This document shows positions 49,777 to 61,723 of a DNA stretch of 64,000 bases, piece by piece. The stretch is from the NCBI RefSeq assembly GCF_030272615.1, contig NC_081413.1:716863867-716927866 (forward strand), written 5' to 3'. Positions within the stretch are counted from its first letter, which is position 1, and every line of letters starts with the position of its first letter. Made by a program: the position numbers and the translations under genes. The notes under the pieces were generated by a model that did no database searches, was not told the DNA's origin, and was given only the letters and a program-made list of their open reading frames with translations. Origin of the DNA: Cryptomeria japonica. Its lineage: Eukaryota; Streptophyta; Pinopsida; Cupressales; Cupressaceae.

Positions 49777-52539
49777 TCAACTAAAATACTTGAAAACAAA
49801 TTCTAATCTAAATTTCCAAACATTCTTTTCCTGCATTGGTTGGAAATCTTTCCAAACTCCTTCCAAGTACTGTATCTTAAATATGAGCATTGTTGTCTTA
49901 TCAAATGCTTGGACATGCTGAGCTAGGAAATCGTTTGCTTGTTTCGAAACATCCTCTATCCATTTTCCAACCTCTTGATATGGATTCCTCATTGCCTCAT
50001 GATCAAAGGGGGATCCATGAGCAATAGCAATGGGTGAGACAAAGGTAGGATCCTCATGCCTTAGGGAATTCATCCCTTCATTATATTCTTTGCGTCTGCA
50101 TCTCTTTCTTTTCAATAGTCTTGTCTAATCATGCCTCAATAGCTCTTGAAACTGTTGCTTCTTTGTAGTAGGTCCAAGAACAATTGTGGTAACTTGATAA
50201 TCCATAGGAGTGACCACATCTCTGGTCTTATCACCTGTCGGGACAGCCACTTGTGCAATGTGTGCTCTTGTGTCATCTCTAGTAATCCTAGAGAACATCA
50301 TCGCTGCCTTCTTTTCCTTTTCCTTGCCAACCCTGGCTAGGAAGTCATCCATATCTTCTATGGGCTGTGCCTCTATCACTTTTTTCTTCTCCATGCTACT
50401 CAACAACCAATTGTGAATTATAGAAAATTCCATCTTGTCTTCGAGGTTCAAATCTTGATCAAGTCCTCTCAAGGCTGAAATAACATTATCATCATCATCT
50501 TTATCCTTAGGCAATTCCACTACATTATTGCCCAAATCAACCTCAAGTTGAATTGTGGGAGGTCATGGCTGTTCTTCATCATCTTCATGTGGTGCTGATT
50601 GTGCTGTAGCATGTAAATTTTGATCATTCTCTGGTAGGATTTCCATGTTGGAACCTCGTTCGGACTCATTGTCCTTCTTTGTCATATCATTCTCCTTCAC
50701 GGATGAGGAACTCATGGTACATTGAGGAGTGTTAGACTTATGCTTCTTGTGCCTTGACTTCTGGCTAACAATCTCCTTGCCTTTTGTTTGTAATCCTCCA
50801 GGCATACCTTTCCTTCTTTTGGGAGCCTAACTTTCCTCATCATTATGTGTTCTAACATTGCCTACCGCTCTCTCATCATCATTGAGAGAGGACTCCTCTT
50901 TTCTCATCTTATCATAGGTTAGGGTGACCTTTAGTTTTCTCAACTCATAATGTACTTGTCCACTCATTCCCTGGAGTAATCATTTACATCTCTCATCAAA
51001 ATATTCAAATCTACCAACTCAGGTTGCGACCAACTAGGCAATGTGATAGGCTTGTCTTTCTCCTTTGCATACTGTGGGTGGATGTGATCCCCATCATCTT
51101 GCACCTGATCTGGAGTAGAAAAGTAGAGAAGAAGTTACACTTCTTCATGAAGTCCATTGACATTCGTGACCACATTTTCCTTCTTACCGCGAACTCATCC
51201 ATGAGATTAGCCCAATAGTCCTCAATGTCAATCTTGTGTATAAACTTCCCTCCCTTAATTGTTACAATTCTTTGAAATGGATCGAATCGATCCTTGCCTC
51301 TATAGATTCCAAGATGCTAGAATTCCAATTCCTCATTAACTGTCTCTGTTGTTGCTGCAACGTGGCATACCTCCATCATTTTCCCAAGCGTGATAGGAAA
51401 AGTAATCCCTTGCCTATGCTTCGCCTTTTGGAGGAAATCATATTCTAAGAGCTGTCTCACTACCTCAAGTAACACCATCTTATCTGTCGGATACCTAGGA
51501 AGCTTGTATGGTTTTGATGTGAATCCTTGAATCCTTAGGTATGTGAAGGTAGAAAACTAGATATACCATGATCCATACTTCTCAATGAGCGTCGTTGCCT
51601 CCTTAGACAATCGTTTATGTATTCCGCCTTGCAGCAACTTTGTGATGTACATGGTGAAAGCATCGTTCACCCTTATATGATGTTCAATCTCACGCAGGTG
51701 GAGTTGTGGGTAGCACTCGTATACTTTGTATTGTCCTAGCCTGTTCCCAACTTCGCCTTTGCATATCAATCCTTTGTATGCAATATGTCTTGCAAGCATG
51801 TAGACTAGGTAGGAAGTCATATAGAATGTCTTTGGTTTTTCGAAACCTCTCAACTGGATGTCTAGGTTGTCACTTATAGTCTTTGCCCAATTGATCATGA
51901 TTGTTCCTCCCACTATCTTTTCAATAAATTAATACATCCATGTCTCAAATAGCGCCCCTTGAGGTGCTCCCATGACTTGGTTGAGTAGAAATATCAATTC
52001 ACTGTACTCCTCCTTGAAGTCTGAGCATAAGAGTCTCTTGGGTAACCTAGAGTGGTGCTTCATGTTCTCAAGAACACACTCGTTGTTTATAACTGTCAAA
52101 CACGACTTCGATCTTCTTTCAAATTTAGCTTGGGCTTCCTCCTTAGTTCTCTCATGCATGTCCCAAAATCTTGGGATTCCAAAGGCCTCCCCAATAGACT
52201 CCTAAACTAGGTATGCAACACCAACCCCTTAAGAGATTTGATCATTCTAGTTTGTGGATCATAATGCTTCACACACTCAACTATGAGTTCATTGCACTGG
52301 ATGGATGTTGGAAAACCAGCTTTGTGTAGATTCCACTCTTCATGATATTAGCCGCCAAGGGTGATGGGAGGTGATTCCTCGTTCCAAACATTCTTCGTCT
52401 CGTCCTCTTCATATCTAGGTACTCCATGTTGGTGTCTCTAATCTTCTTCCATTGGGATGTTATTTGTGACTCCGGATAGTTACCTTCTTGCACAACCTTC
52501 TTGCACAGCCTTCCTCGCTGATATCCTCGCTTTAGACAT
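49777..52539 (-). pseudogene. Unrecognised long protein, copy B (broken)
   Basis: Same unknown family as copy A, minus strand, start ATG 52539 (MSKARISARKAVQEG). Blocks match copy A in order: ANIMKSGIYTK; VECVKHYDPQTRMIKS (about 52220-52270); SDFKEEYSELIFLLNQVMGA (about 51970-52040); TFYMTSYLVYMLA (about 51800-51835); RVNDAFTMYI; FSTFTYLRIQGFTSKPYKLP and PTDKMVLLE (about 51460-51540); KIDIEDYWANL (about 51200). The C-terminal part (49777-50805) is acidic, then NWLLSSMEKKK and DFLARVGKEKEKKAAMMFSR. Stops at several places show it is decayed. Conservation is concentrated in the N-terminal 500 codons. Confidence 0.7.
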
Positions 52540-53310
52540 GAGACTTGTACGAAGCTGGAAGTTAATATCATGACAAAATAACTTAAATAATTCATTTTCA
52601 GAATTACCCTAAGTTCTGATTTTGAAATTTTTTCTATCTTTATGAGCTCGAAAATCAGAAATTTAAACAATGTATAATATGAATTTGGAAATAAGGCATT
52701 TCGCCTTCTAAAGAACCTGAATTTCAAACTCAGAACAAGTTTGATTACAATGTATAAATCTGAAGGCATGTCTGCAAACTCAGAAAATGAAGTATTTTGA
52801 TGTCACAAATGTATTTCCAGGTCTGATTTTTCTGCGTTTGGAGGTCTGAAACACCTCTGCAACTGCGACTTTAATGTCTAGGATCACTCATAATCATGGC
52901 ACAACACATATACTTGGTGTGATTTTGCCCCAATCAGCTGGAAATCAATACGCCCGGGCATAAACAATGGCTGGGATAATCTCTTAAGTCTGTAATGCAA
53001 GTAAATGGTGGCTGGGAAGAACATTTTGGCTGGATAAAATATGTCTTGGATTTGGTAATGAAGCTTGGACCAGCAATGGTGCTACGAATGATGTTGCAAT
53101 CTCTGAACAATGGGGCCACACCGGGGTTTTGGACAAAGTCGCCCTTCCTCCAGTTGTAGTGAACCTTGAATCGACCTCTTCCAACCCTCCAACTGTCAAA
53201 TCAGTCACAATATAATATAATATAAGGTGCTGGACTGTATATTTATTCATGTTTTTGCCTAAAAATGTCACCACACAGCCAATGTGGGATAAAAATTTGC
53301 CTTACCAGCC
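52540..53310. other. No gene recognised, immediate upstream region of copy B
   Basis: AT-rich sequence between the copy B start and the module array. No known domain. A short minus-strand frame at 52984-53274 shows nothing familiar. Confidence 0.5.
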
Positions 53311-54463
53311 AAATGGAAAATCGATATGCATTGGGATTTCAACACTTGGCACAATTTTACCTTGTTTGATCATTAAATGTATGTGGTAAGGGAAAATTGA
53401 TGCCAATTGGGACATATTTACCTTCAAAATTTCACTTGAATTTAATATCCAGCCACTTGGGGATATTTGAACTCCATTGGGACACATAATTTTCACTTAA
53501 ACTCACCCCAATTTGCAAATTATAACCTTGAGGGGAAAATCAACCCTCATTTGGACAAACAAATTTCCATCACTTAACTCATTTTCATTCACAAATCCAC
53601 TCCAGGGGAAAATCGATGGCCATCTAGACAAACAAATTTGATCATTTTCATGTAAAAATACCCTTTGGTGGAAATTCGCTCTTCATTGCGACTCAAATTT
53701 CCATCAAAACTTGTCAAAATTCATCAAAATGCTCTCCAGGGAAATTCGAACCCCATCTGGACATGTAAACTTAGTCATTTTTCTTCATTTTGACCCCCAG
53801 TGGAGAATCAACTTCCATTGGGACACAGATTTGTCCTCATTTCACTTATTTGTTTCACTTATTTGTCCTTTGGTGGAAATTCGAACTTCATCCGGACATG
53901 CAAATTTGTACTAGAACTTAGTCATTTTACCACCTGGTGAAAAAATGTGGGTAATCGGGATAGCTCTTATAGGCCTGGTGGAAAAATGACCTCCATCTAG
54001 ATAATCTCAGTGGAGATTCTAGATGCATCGGGATTTTGCCCAAAAACACTTGCAAATTCAGTCCATGAGGGGAAAAATGCACCTCATCGGGATTTAGACC
54101 ATTTTCATCATTAAAATAAGTCTTTTTGCAAAAAAATGGAGTGGAAAATCATGCTCCATTGGGACAAAGTCCATTTTCACCTTTATTGCTCAGTGGAAAA
54201 ATGTTTCCCATCGGGACAACTCACTTTTATGCCTTAATTTGATGGGGGAGAAACACCTTCCATCGGGATTGTGATGATTTTCACACTGTAAAAGCCCAAA
54301 CTTATCAGATTTTGACATTTTATGCAGTGGAAATTCTATTTCCATCGGAACTTTAACATTTTAATTGGATTTGAGGGGTGGAAAACAGGAGTCCATTGGG
54401 ACTTTGTGCACATTTGACTTATTCTACCTCTAAGGAGTGGAAAAATGACTACTATAGGGACTT
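53311..54463. repeat. Array of about 19 GTGGAAAA..CCATYGGGAC modules upstream of copy B
   Basis: A bipartite word of about 30 bases, roughly GTGGAAAAATG-N4-CCATCGGGAC, recurs at about 53311, 53385, 53452, 53528, 53602, 53664, 53735, 53797, 53869, 53933, 53974, 54007, 54066, 54139, 54190, 54243, 54324, 54374 and 54433. Spacers of 5-50 bases are CATTTTCAC-rich. Many modules are self-complementary, for example 54328-54344 (TGGAAAT-TCT-ATTTCCA). It is not an open reading frame. Confidence 0.9.
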
Positions 54464-56279
54464 TTGATGCTCGAACACAAAATTCACACCAATTTGCAAC
54501 ATGTAAAACACATTATGCTCATATTTTAAAGCAAGTTGCAACCTCAAACGCTTAGAAAAACTTAGGATCATTTTGACATTTTAACAATTTTTAAACACTT
54601 TGATCCTATTGACTTCAAAACTTAAAATTTAAACATTGCTCGCACATTGAAGACCTCTGGACATGATCACATCAAAAATGAGACTCGGGCACTGAAAGCT
54701 TAAAATTACCACTTGACTGTCAAAACCCTTAAACTAACGCAGGCGGAAAGCACGAAAGAGGGGGTCCCCGTTTACAATGGGGCGATGTGCGAAAAGGTCA
54801 CAACACAACCCCAATGTACCACCAACTTCTGAATAGTGAATACAATTTACAATTTGTTGAGCACCAACTCAACTAATGTTCAGAGCAACAACTCAACCAA
54901 TTTTCAGAGTACCAACTCTAAATACAATCAATTTCCAGATTATATCAACTCAATCAATTTTCAGAGCACCAAATCAATTTGCAGATTATACTGCTTTATC
55001 ATGATAGACTGAAAATTTAATTCACCCAAAATGAACAGATAGAGAATGATTCAAAATACAGATTTGATTAATCTGCAAAACAAGTAGATTAGATATAATG
55101 TGATTCGTATAAATCTGCAATCATAGAATCGCTGTACTTCTGAAGAAATGATATCTCTGTAGTCTGGAAGAAATTATGCAACAGATCCAAAATGAAAGTC
55201 CTTGTATTTACCAAAATGCTTCAAGACAAAACTGGATATGATGTCAGTGAATTCTTTATTGCTGGAATATCAAAACACATATATAAATATAAATCTCAGA
55301 AGTATAATCTATACCTGCTATTCTGGATAGCATACATATTCAGAACTCTGTCTTTACTCACCACACAAACATGTCTTTTCAAATTGCGCTTCTTCTTATT
55401 GCCTTTTAGCCTCAACACATCTTTATCATATTTCGACATGCCTTCGAAAATTAAGCCCCTCAACACATTTATGCTTCTTAGCAAGCTTGGCAGAGATTGT
55501 TTCCACCTCTTACACAGAGCAATGTGACTTTATTTCATTTCGCATACACGCATCACTTTCTCCAGGCACCGAAGTAAATATAAATATGAGTGAGTTTAGT
55601 CGTCACTGGTTAGGAGTAGTTATTTGTTAACATAAATAAGTTCAACTAAATATTGAGAAATCCAACTTCTCTAGTTCGAACTTCATAATATTGACAAATG
55701 CAACTTCAAACTGCATCTCTTAACACAACAGATTCGAAAGGAGTTATAGCCAACCACAAATTCCATTTCGTACCAACTATCTATGCATTGATTAATGAAT
55801 ATCATAAGAGAGTAATTTGTTTGTTTCTCCAATGTCATCTATGCTGTCACAGTGAGTCATTTTTTATTAACATTACCAGTCATAAACCCTGAATAAAAAT
55901 ATGCTCTGCAAGCCTGATAATAAAATCTTTAGATGCTGAATGAAGAAAAAAATGAGTGGAGGAGACAAGCCCGATAACAAGAGAAGATTGATATAATAAG
56001 CCCCGATAACAAGATGTATAGACACAACAAGAGAAGACTGATATAGTTAAGTGTTGGATACAAGGCTCTCCCGATATTATTGTAGATATGATTTCTTATG
56101 AATTCATTCCAGATTTAATTCTGATTCTTTTCTAATATTATCTGTACTTTGCGTTTCCAGATCCAACAATAGAGCATACTTCAGATTAACAACACGAGCA
56201 CACTTCAGAAAATAACCACACCGTGACAATCTTGTCCATACAAACTGAATATCTGAATTATTATTAGCTTTGACATCAA
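54464..56279. other. No gene recognised; short CAGAGCACCAACTCAA repeats at 54840-54990
   Basis: AT-rich. Four to five copies of a word like TTCAGAGCAYCAACTCAACC lie at 54840-54990. A GGGGGTCCCCGTTT block near 54760 stands out as GC-rich. GATAACAAGAGAAGA repeats lie at about 55972-56035. No coding similarity. Confidence 0.5.
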
Positions 56280-56960
56280 TGCCAAAATTGATGTCAACAT
56301 TGTCTCTAGGCTTTTTTAAAGTTGACAAAGCGGCAAAAGCTTCCTCTTTTTGAGTTTTCCGTATTTTTTCAATCAAGCATCTAAGGGTGATGCAATGATC
56401 AATTGTAGAGTGTCTTGGTCTAAAACATGCATGCCCTTTTGTTTTTTTCCCTTATTTTCTACCCAATTGCTGATTCTATGTTCTATCATGCTCCCAAATT
56501 TCCAAGAAGAGGATTGACCATAATAGTGCTGTAGTTAGATGGACTGTTAATATGCCCACTTTTATAGAGAGGGATGACCACACTAGTTTTCCACTCTGTT
56601 GGAAAGCTGTCTTGAGTGATGTCATTGAACATTCTTTTGATATAAGGGGCAAGGATTTCAACTCCCCATTTTACAATTTATCTTGAAGCCCATACATGTC
56701 TCGTGCTTTACCAATTGCTGAATTTTTTATTCGTTATTTGATATCTTCTACCAAGAAGAGCTCCATTGACATGTTAACTATGGGAGGAGAGTTTTTCTCT
56801 TGGACCCACTCATAAAGTAGTCTCAGACATTCTAGCCATTGGGCACCTGTGATATTGTTTTCAATCTGTATTCTTTTTTGCTGTAGTTCCTTCCACAAAC
56901 CTTTGGGGTATTGTTTTACAAGAGAAATTAGTTTCTTCCACAAACCTTTGGGATCTTATT
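56280..56960 (-). mobile_element. LINE fragment, copy 3
   Basis: Minus-strand remnant of the same LINE family. It covers the linker (WKKLISLVKQYPKGLWKELQ, then NITGAQWLECLRLLYEWVQE), the RT start (SGHINSPSNYSTIMVN and FWSMIEHRI in shifted frames) and the piece LKKPRDNVDINF, which matches LINE copy 1 VDFKKTFDTVPRSK. Both ends are lost. TTCCACAAACCTTTGGG is duplicated at about 56890 and 56937. Confidence 0.7.
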
Positions 56961-56962
56961 TT

Positions 56963-57768
56963 TGTTGGTTTTTAATTAGGGTGAAGAGCGGATTCCAATT
57001 GCCTACGGCAACATTGGGATCCGCCCTTTAGGGCTGGGACCTTTTCCTCACACGCCACTCTCTAGGGCTGAGCCCTTTCCCACACGCCATCCTCAAATAG
57101 GGCTGGGCCCCTTCTCACACGCCACTCTCAAATAGGGCCAGCCTCTTAAAAGGACACACTACACTAATATCCTTGGCGCCAAAATACCCCATTCAAAGGC
57201 CGACCTAATTAAGGATAAGATGGGTATAAATAAAGATGCAAAGTGAAACATTATACACTTGCAAAATATACATCAATTGTGAAATTCAGTCTGCTATCAG
57301 CTAATGCGAAATACATCAGAAAGGTGCGAATTCATCTCCAGTCAAGTGCGAACTTTGTAACTCCTCCTTCATTGTCATCTCTGCCGTTGAAAGTGCGATC
57401 TCCATTCAAGTAGAGGTGCTGGCCCTTCATATAATCTCAGAACTGTAGCAGACCTGTGAATGTTGAAAGAACATATCTGATTGTTCATTCACCCACTAAG
57501 GGGAAGTGTAGATCTGAACAGAAGACTACAGACCTATTGGAGTCAACCTAAGAAGCAGTTTGTGTGCTGACCTATTTGCTAAGTGAACTCCTTCATCAAA
57601 GCCCTAAGAGATAAGTTGTAATCAGAACATTATGCTTAATACATAATCAGATCCGAGGATCTTTGTGGCTGGGTTTTTCCTCGTAGGAGGTTTTCCCAGG
57701 GTACTTGTGTGTTGTGAGTTCATTTTGTTCATTTCTCTACTTATGCTTAATTCTGGAAAATCCTAACA
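56963..57768 (+). repeat. Probable solo LTR
   Basis: Begins TGTTGGTTTTTA and ends ATCCTAACA. It has a TATA box (GTATAAATAAA, 57224-57234) and the plant LTR-type R/U5 block GGGTTTTTCC..GGTTTTCCCAGGG near 57672. No primer site follows, and no clear 5-bp duplication is seen, so the boundaries are tentative. It contains a 34-36 bp tandem array at 57029-57140. Confidence 0.55.
57029..57140. repeat. Tandem repeat, 34-36 bp unit
   Basis: TAGGGCTGGGCCCCTTCTC followed by ACACGCCACTCTCAAA-like units start near 57029, 57063, 57098 and 57133. Confidence 0.85.
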
Positions 57769-58780
57769 CTAACAGCATTCAACATTAATCTGGAAATTTA
57801 GATAGATTTCTATTTTCTGAACATTGTATTAATCTGAAAGTCTAAAAACTAACAATTTTTGTTGCACCGTTTTCTCATAATTCTTCTTATTTTCTTTGTT
57901 CATTCCCCTCTTTCAATGATCTATCAAATAATTAGAAGTAGGAAGTCCTTTAACTCCACTTAATAGATAGTATGATCTATCTATTGGCACACTCTTCATT
58001 ATACCACAGATTTGCTGAAAAAATGTTTACGGTCCCTTTCTTGTGGCAAGATCTTGCTGCGAACACTATCACTTGCCTTGTTGGTTTCTTTGTCCCCTAT
58101 GCTATTTTTTATAATATGAAAATGTTGCTCAAGAGCAGCACTAAAGATTCCTCTATGTTCTTGATTCGTGAGGATTTTCCTCTTTGGAAAGGGTTTTCTT
58201 CTGCATATGATGGGTTTGTTTGCCATGTTGGCTGCATGGAATGATGCCAAGTTTAACAAGTAGAGTTGCATGATCAGATTTCATCTCAATAAGGCATTCC
58301 CAATATCAAACTCCAACAATTTAGAGATAAAACTCCAGGAGCAAGTTATGTAGTCCACCACACTTTGACCATTATATGTTTTGTAGGTAATACCAGCTGA
58401 ATTTGGTCAACCTCTCATGCCATTGCAAATAACCATGCAAAAAAAGCTACAAAGCCCTACTAATTTTGCCCCAAAGGGTGTGAAGAACTCTTTGTTTTGG
58501 AACTTACTATCTCAATCTCACAGGCATCATTAAAATGGATGATGGGAATATCACCATGGTTAGATTTATCTTAATTGGAGTTGTGATATAACAATATTTG
58601 TCCTGTAATTTGCAAAAATTATAAGCCTTGGCTTTCATATGAACCTTTTGACTTAAATCACCTAAACCTTATTGCTTATATTCTTCATAAGAAGCTTGTT
58701 AGGAATGAGTGAATAACATAGGTTAATAATTAATAGATAATAAATAATAAGTTAACACACTATTGCTATTTTTAACTAAG
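57769..58780. other. No gene recognised; carries a 29-bp scrap of copy A-type coding sequence
   Basis: Bases 57935-57963 equal 33409-33437 exactly, the segment coding the VKGLPTS part of copy A. Neighbouring sequence does not obviously align. The plus-strand frame 57972-58244 has no recognisable domain. Confidence 0.5.
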
Positions 58781-58869
58781 TTACCGGTTCCGGTTCGGAT
58801 TCGGGTACGGGTTCGCGGATTCGGCAAAAATTTTTTTTTTTTGGGTACGGGTACGGGTTCGTCCGTACA

Positions 58870-58917
58870 TATATATATATATATTTTAATTTTTTTTAAT
58901 ATATATATATATATATG
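58870..58917. repeat. Paired AT dinucleotide tracts
   Basis: Two runs of alternating TA around a TTTTAATTTTTTTTAA centre, able to fold on each other. Lies in the hAT left end. Confidence 0.85.
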
Positions 58918-59234
58918 TTCAAACTTCAAACATCAAAATTATATATGTTCACAGTTCAAACATACAAATATGAAACATCAAACATACAATGTAACTTTCC
59001 CATACAATGATACATAGATGATAACAGATAAATCATAAATCAATAAATCATAAATCCATAATTGCCAATGCCAATAAATATTCTGATATTGATATATCAT
59101 AAATCATAAATGTAATATCATATTCATAATTTGCAAAAAAGATAATATTCAAGTTTCAAGTTTCAAAATGTGAAAATGTCATGACACAATAAAGTATAAA
59201 GTTAAACATTCAAATTACAAGCCATCTATGGGAT

Positions 59235-61723
59235 TTAAATTCCATATTCATCTTCATCTGAAGCATCCAACCCAAGCTCACGGTCATCAAGTGGTTCAAA
59301 TTCAGCATCAATTGAACCAATATCAAATGGAATGCCACTCCCACTAGCTATGTCTCTCTCAAATTCCATAACCGCCTCGTCTATAGAGACTTGGCAAAGT
59401 TGTGCAACTGTAGCATCTAAATCAGCACACTCAGGGGCTAGATCCCAATTCCTTGTTACACCCTCACTATATTCAGGGTCCTTATGTGACAACAAACGAA
59501 GGTTGGAGTGTACGTAGACCAAATCCTCAGCTTTCTTTGCACCCAAACGATTACGTTTGACTGAGTGGATGAAGGAGTATGTACTCCAATTCCGCTCAGC
59601 TGAAGAAGAACTTGCAACCTGTTAAAAGTTAAAACATAATTAGAAATTTACAAATTAAAATTATAAAATAAAAAAATGATAGCATCAAATGGAATTGGAA
59701 AACTATAAAAATAAAAAATAAAAAGATACATACTTGGGAGTTAAGTTTAATTGCAAGAGGCTGCAAGTAAATGGAGCCTTGACCATGTACATACCACCAC
59801 TCATCAGCATCCATCCCATATCTAGCATTAAGAGCTACAACATCATGATTTTTTGCAGATACAAATTGGCCAAACTCCCTCATGACAATATTTCTTGTCT
59901 CCTCATCTTGATATATCTTTTTAAAGGCAGCCCTATAGCCAGAAGCAACCTCTGCATCTCTATATGGTGGCACCCTCCTTGGTGTTGCAAGTATCTCTGC
60001 ACTATAAAATTTTGGCGTCAAAGCAAATGCTAAGAGATGTAAGGGGGTGGTCATCTTGTTCCAATGGTCAACAACAATTTTCTGCACAACTTTGAAAAAT
60101 GTTTCCGTTGGGTCATTTTCTTTTCTATTTATTACTTCTTTTATTTTTTCCACCATGCAATCCATGCCATCATAAATCTCGCCCAAACATGGGCGATCAG
60201 TATCAGCATACCTGATCATGCTCATGATGGGCTCAGTGAAATTCAAAACATATTCCACATCATCCCACCATTTCTCACTAAGGATCAATGCTCTTACTTT
60301 TAGAGCTCTTTCTGTGTGGGACTGCTTCCATACACTCCACAAGCTGTTGATGACCATAGAACTCAAGGCGTCTCGCACCTTCAGAAGTCGTCTTAAGACG
60401 AGCGTGTGAGATGCAAATCGTGTTTCAGCAACCTAACATGACATAACAAAATACACAACATATATCAAATGCAAGTCTATAAAAAATACAAATTTAAAAC
60501 TAAAAAATTAAAAAATAAAATTTAAAATTAGTAATTATAAATTACCTTCAACAACTCCAACTTGGAGAAGGTCCTGAAAATGGCTTGTGACATATGATGA
60601 TTAGTCACAAACATTTGAATCTCCTCGCCCTCCGCATATAGTTTTTTCACCCAATCAATTTGTGTGCCAAGCTTTTGCATGATTAAATTGAGTGAGTGTA
60701 CTGCGCATGGTGTCCAAAAGATGTGACCATATGTAGCCTCCACTATAGTCCCTGCTGCCCTACAATTTTTAGCATTGTCAGTTACAACTTGGACAACATT
60801 TTGAGGCCCCACCATGTCAATGCATTCTATCAAGATATTGGCAATGAAACTTGCATCTTTCACTTGCCCCTCACAATCCACTGCTTTCAAAAACATTGCC
60901 CCTTTAGGACACACTGCTATAACATTGATCAATGGCCTATTTTTACAATCTTTCCATCCATCAGAAACAATGGTCACACCTGTTTCCTGCCATGTATCTT
61001 TGATGACCTTCAACTGTAACTCTATGGATGCTTTCTCCTTTGCCAATAAGGTGGTTCTCACCTTTTCATACCCTGGACAAACATAATCAGAAGGTGTATT
61101 GCAAAGAGTATGCACCATGTCCCGAAAGTAAGGTGATCTAACAAGGTTGAAAGGAAGCCCATTGCCATAAAGGCAACGTGCAATTTTGGAATCTGCAATC
61201 TCTCTCAGTTCATTTTTGAAGGCAAAATCCAATGGGCCTCTTTTCCGTGAAGCCACAACATTCTGATTCTCTACTGCATCAACTGGTGGGTTTTGCATGA
61301 AAGGATGTGAACCAGCTGGTCTTGTGGAGCCCATGCTACTAGAAGGCCTCTTAGACATTGAGCTTTGATGGACAAGAGGATGATTAGTCTTTGCTTTGCC
61401 ACTTCTCCTATCAGCTTCCTCTTGTTCTCTAATATATCCCAAAACTAGAGCTTTTGGCAGCCCCTTGCCATCTGATCCCTTACAAAATTTTATTCCACGC
61501 CCAGGGATGAAACAAAGGTGGCCTTTCACTCATAGTATGAGCTGGTATACTCAGTGCCACAATGGTTGCATTGCCAAACAAAACCCCCACCACCAGACAC
61601 TGGCTTGATCATTGTTGTATAATGCCAAAGTGGTGAATCTTGATCAATTTTAAAGGGGGTATTTTCATTTCGGACATTTGCAACTGAACTAGAGCTTGCA
61701 CTTGCACTTCCAGTTCCAGCCAT
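59235..61723 (-). pseudogene. hAT transposase (BED finger, DUF659-type core, hATC domain), one frameshift
   Basis: Three exons: 61723-60546, 60432-59734 and 59618-59235, with phase-0 introns of 113 and 115 bases having GT-AG ends. The product is about 750 residues. N-terminus: BED-type zinc finger, FVWQCNHCGTEYTSSYY then GHLCFIPGRGIKFC. Core: ETGVTIVSDGWKDCKNRPLI with the first catalytic Asp, VVQVVTDNAKNC with the second, and WTPCAVHSLNLIMQKLG. Next VAETRFASHTLVLRRLLKV starts exon 2. The end has DADEWWYVHGQGSIYLQPLA and, across the second intron, SSSSAERNWSTYSFIHS, the hATC dimerisation signature. A one-base loss near 61528 shifts the frame within the BED finger; otherwise no stops. Transposases of this type cut and paste their element. 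It looks recently active. Confidence 0.9.

Noticed and set aside
53311..54463. CRISPR-like array
   Set aside because: Modules are degenerate, irregularly spaced and bipartite; plant nuclear context; no cas genes.
57972..58244. Plus-strand 90-codon open frame with hydrophobic stretch
   Set aside because: No recognisable family, overlapped by an equally long antisense frame, no splice or promoter context; it also does not match the expected p24 continuation.
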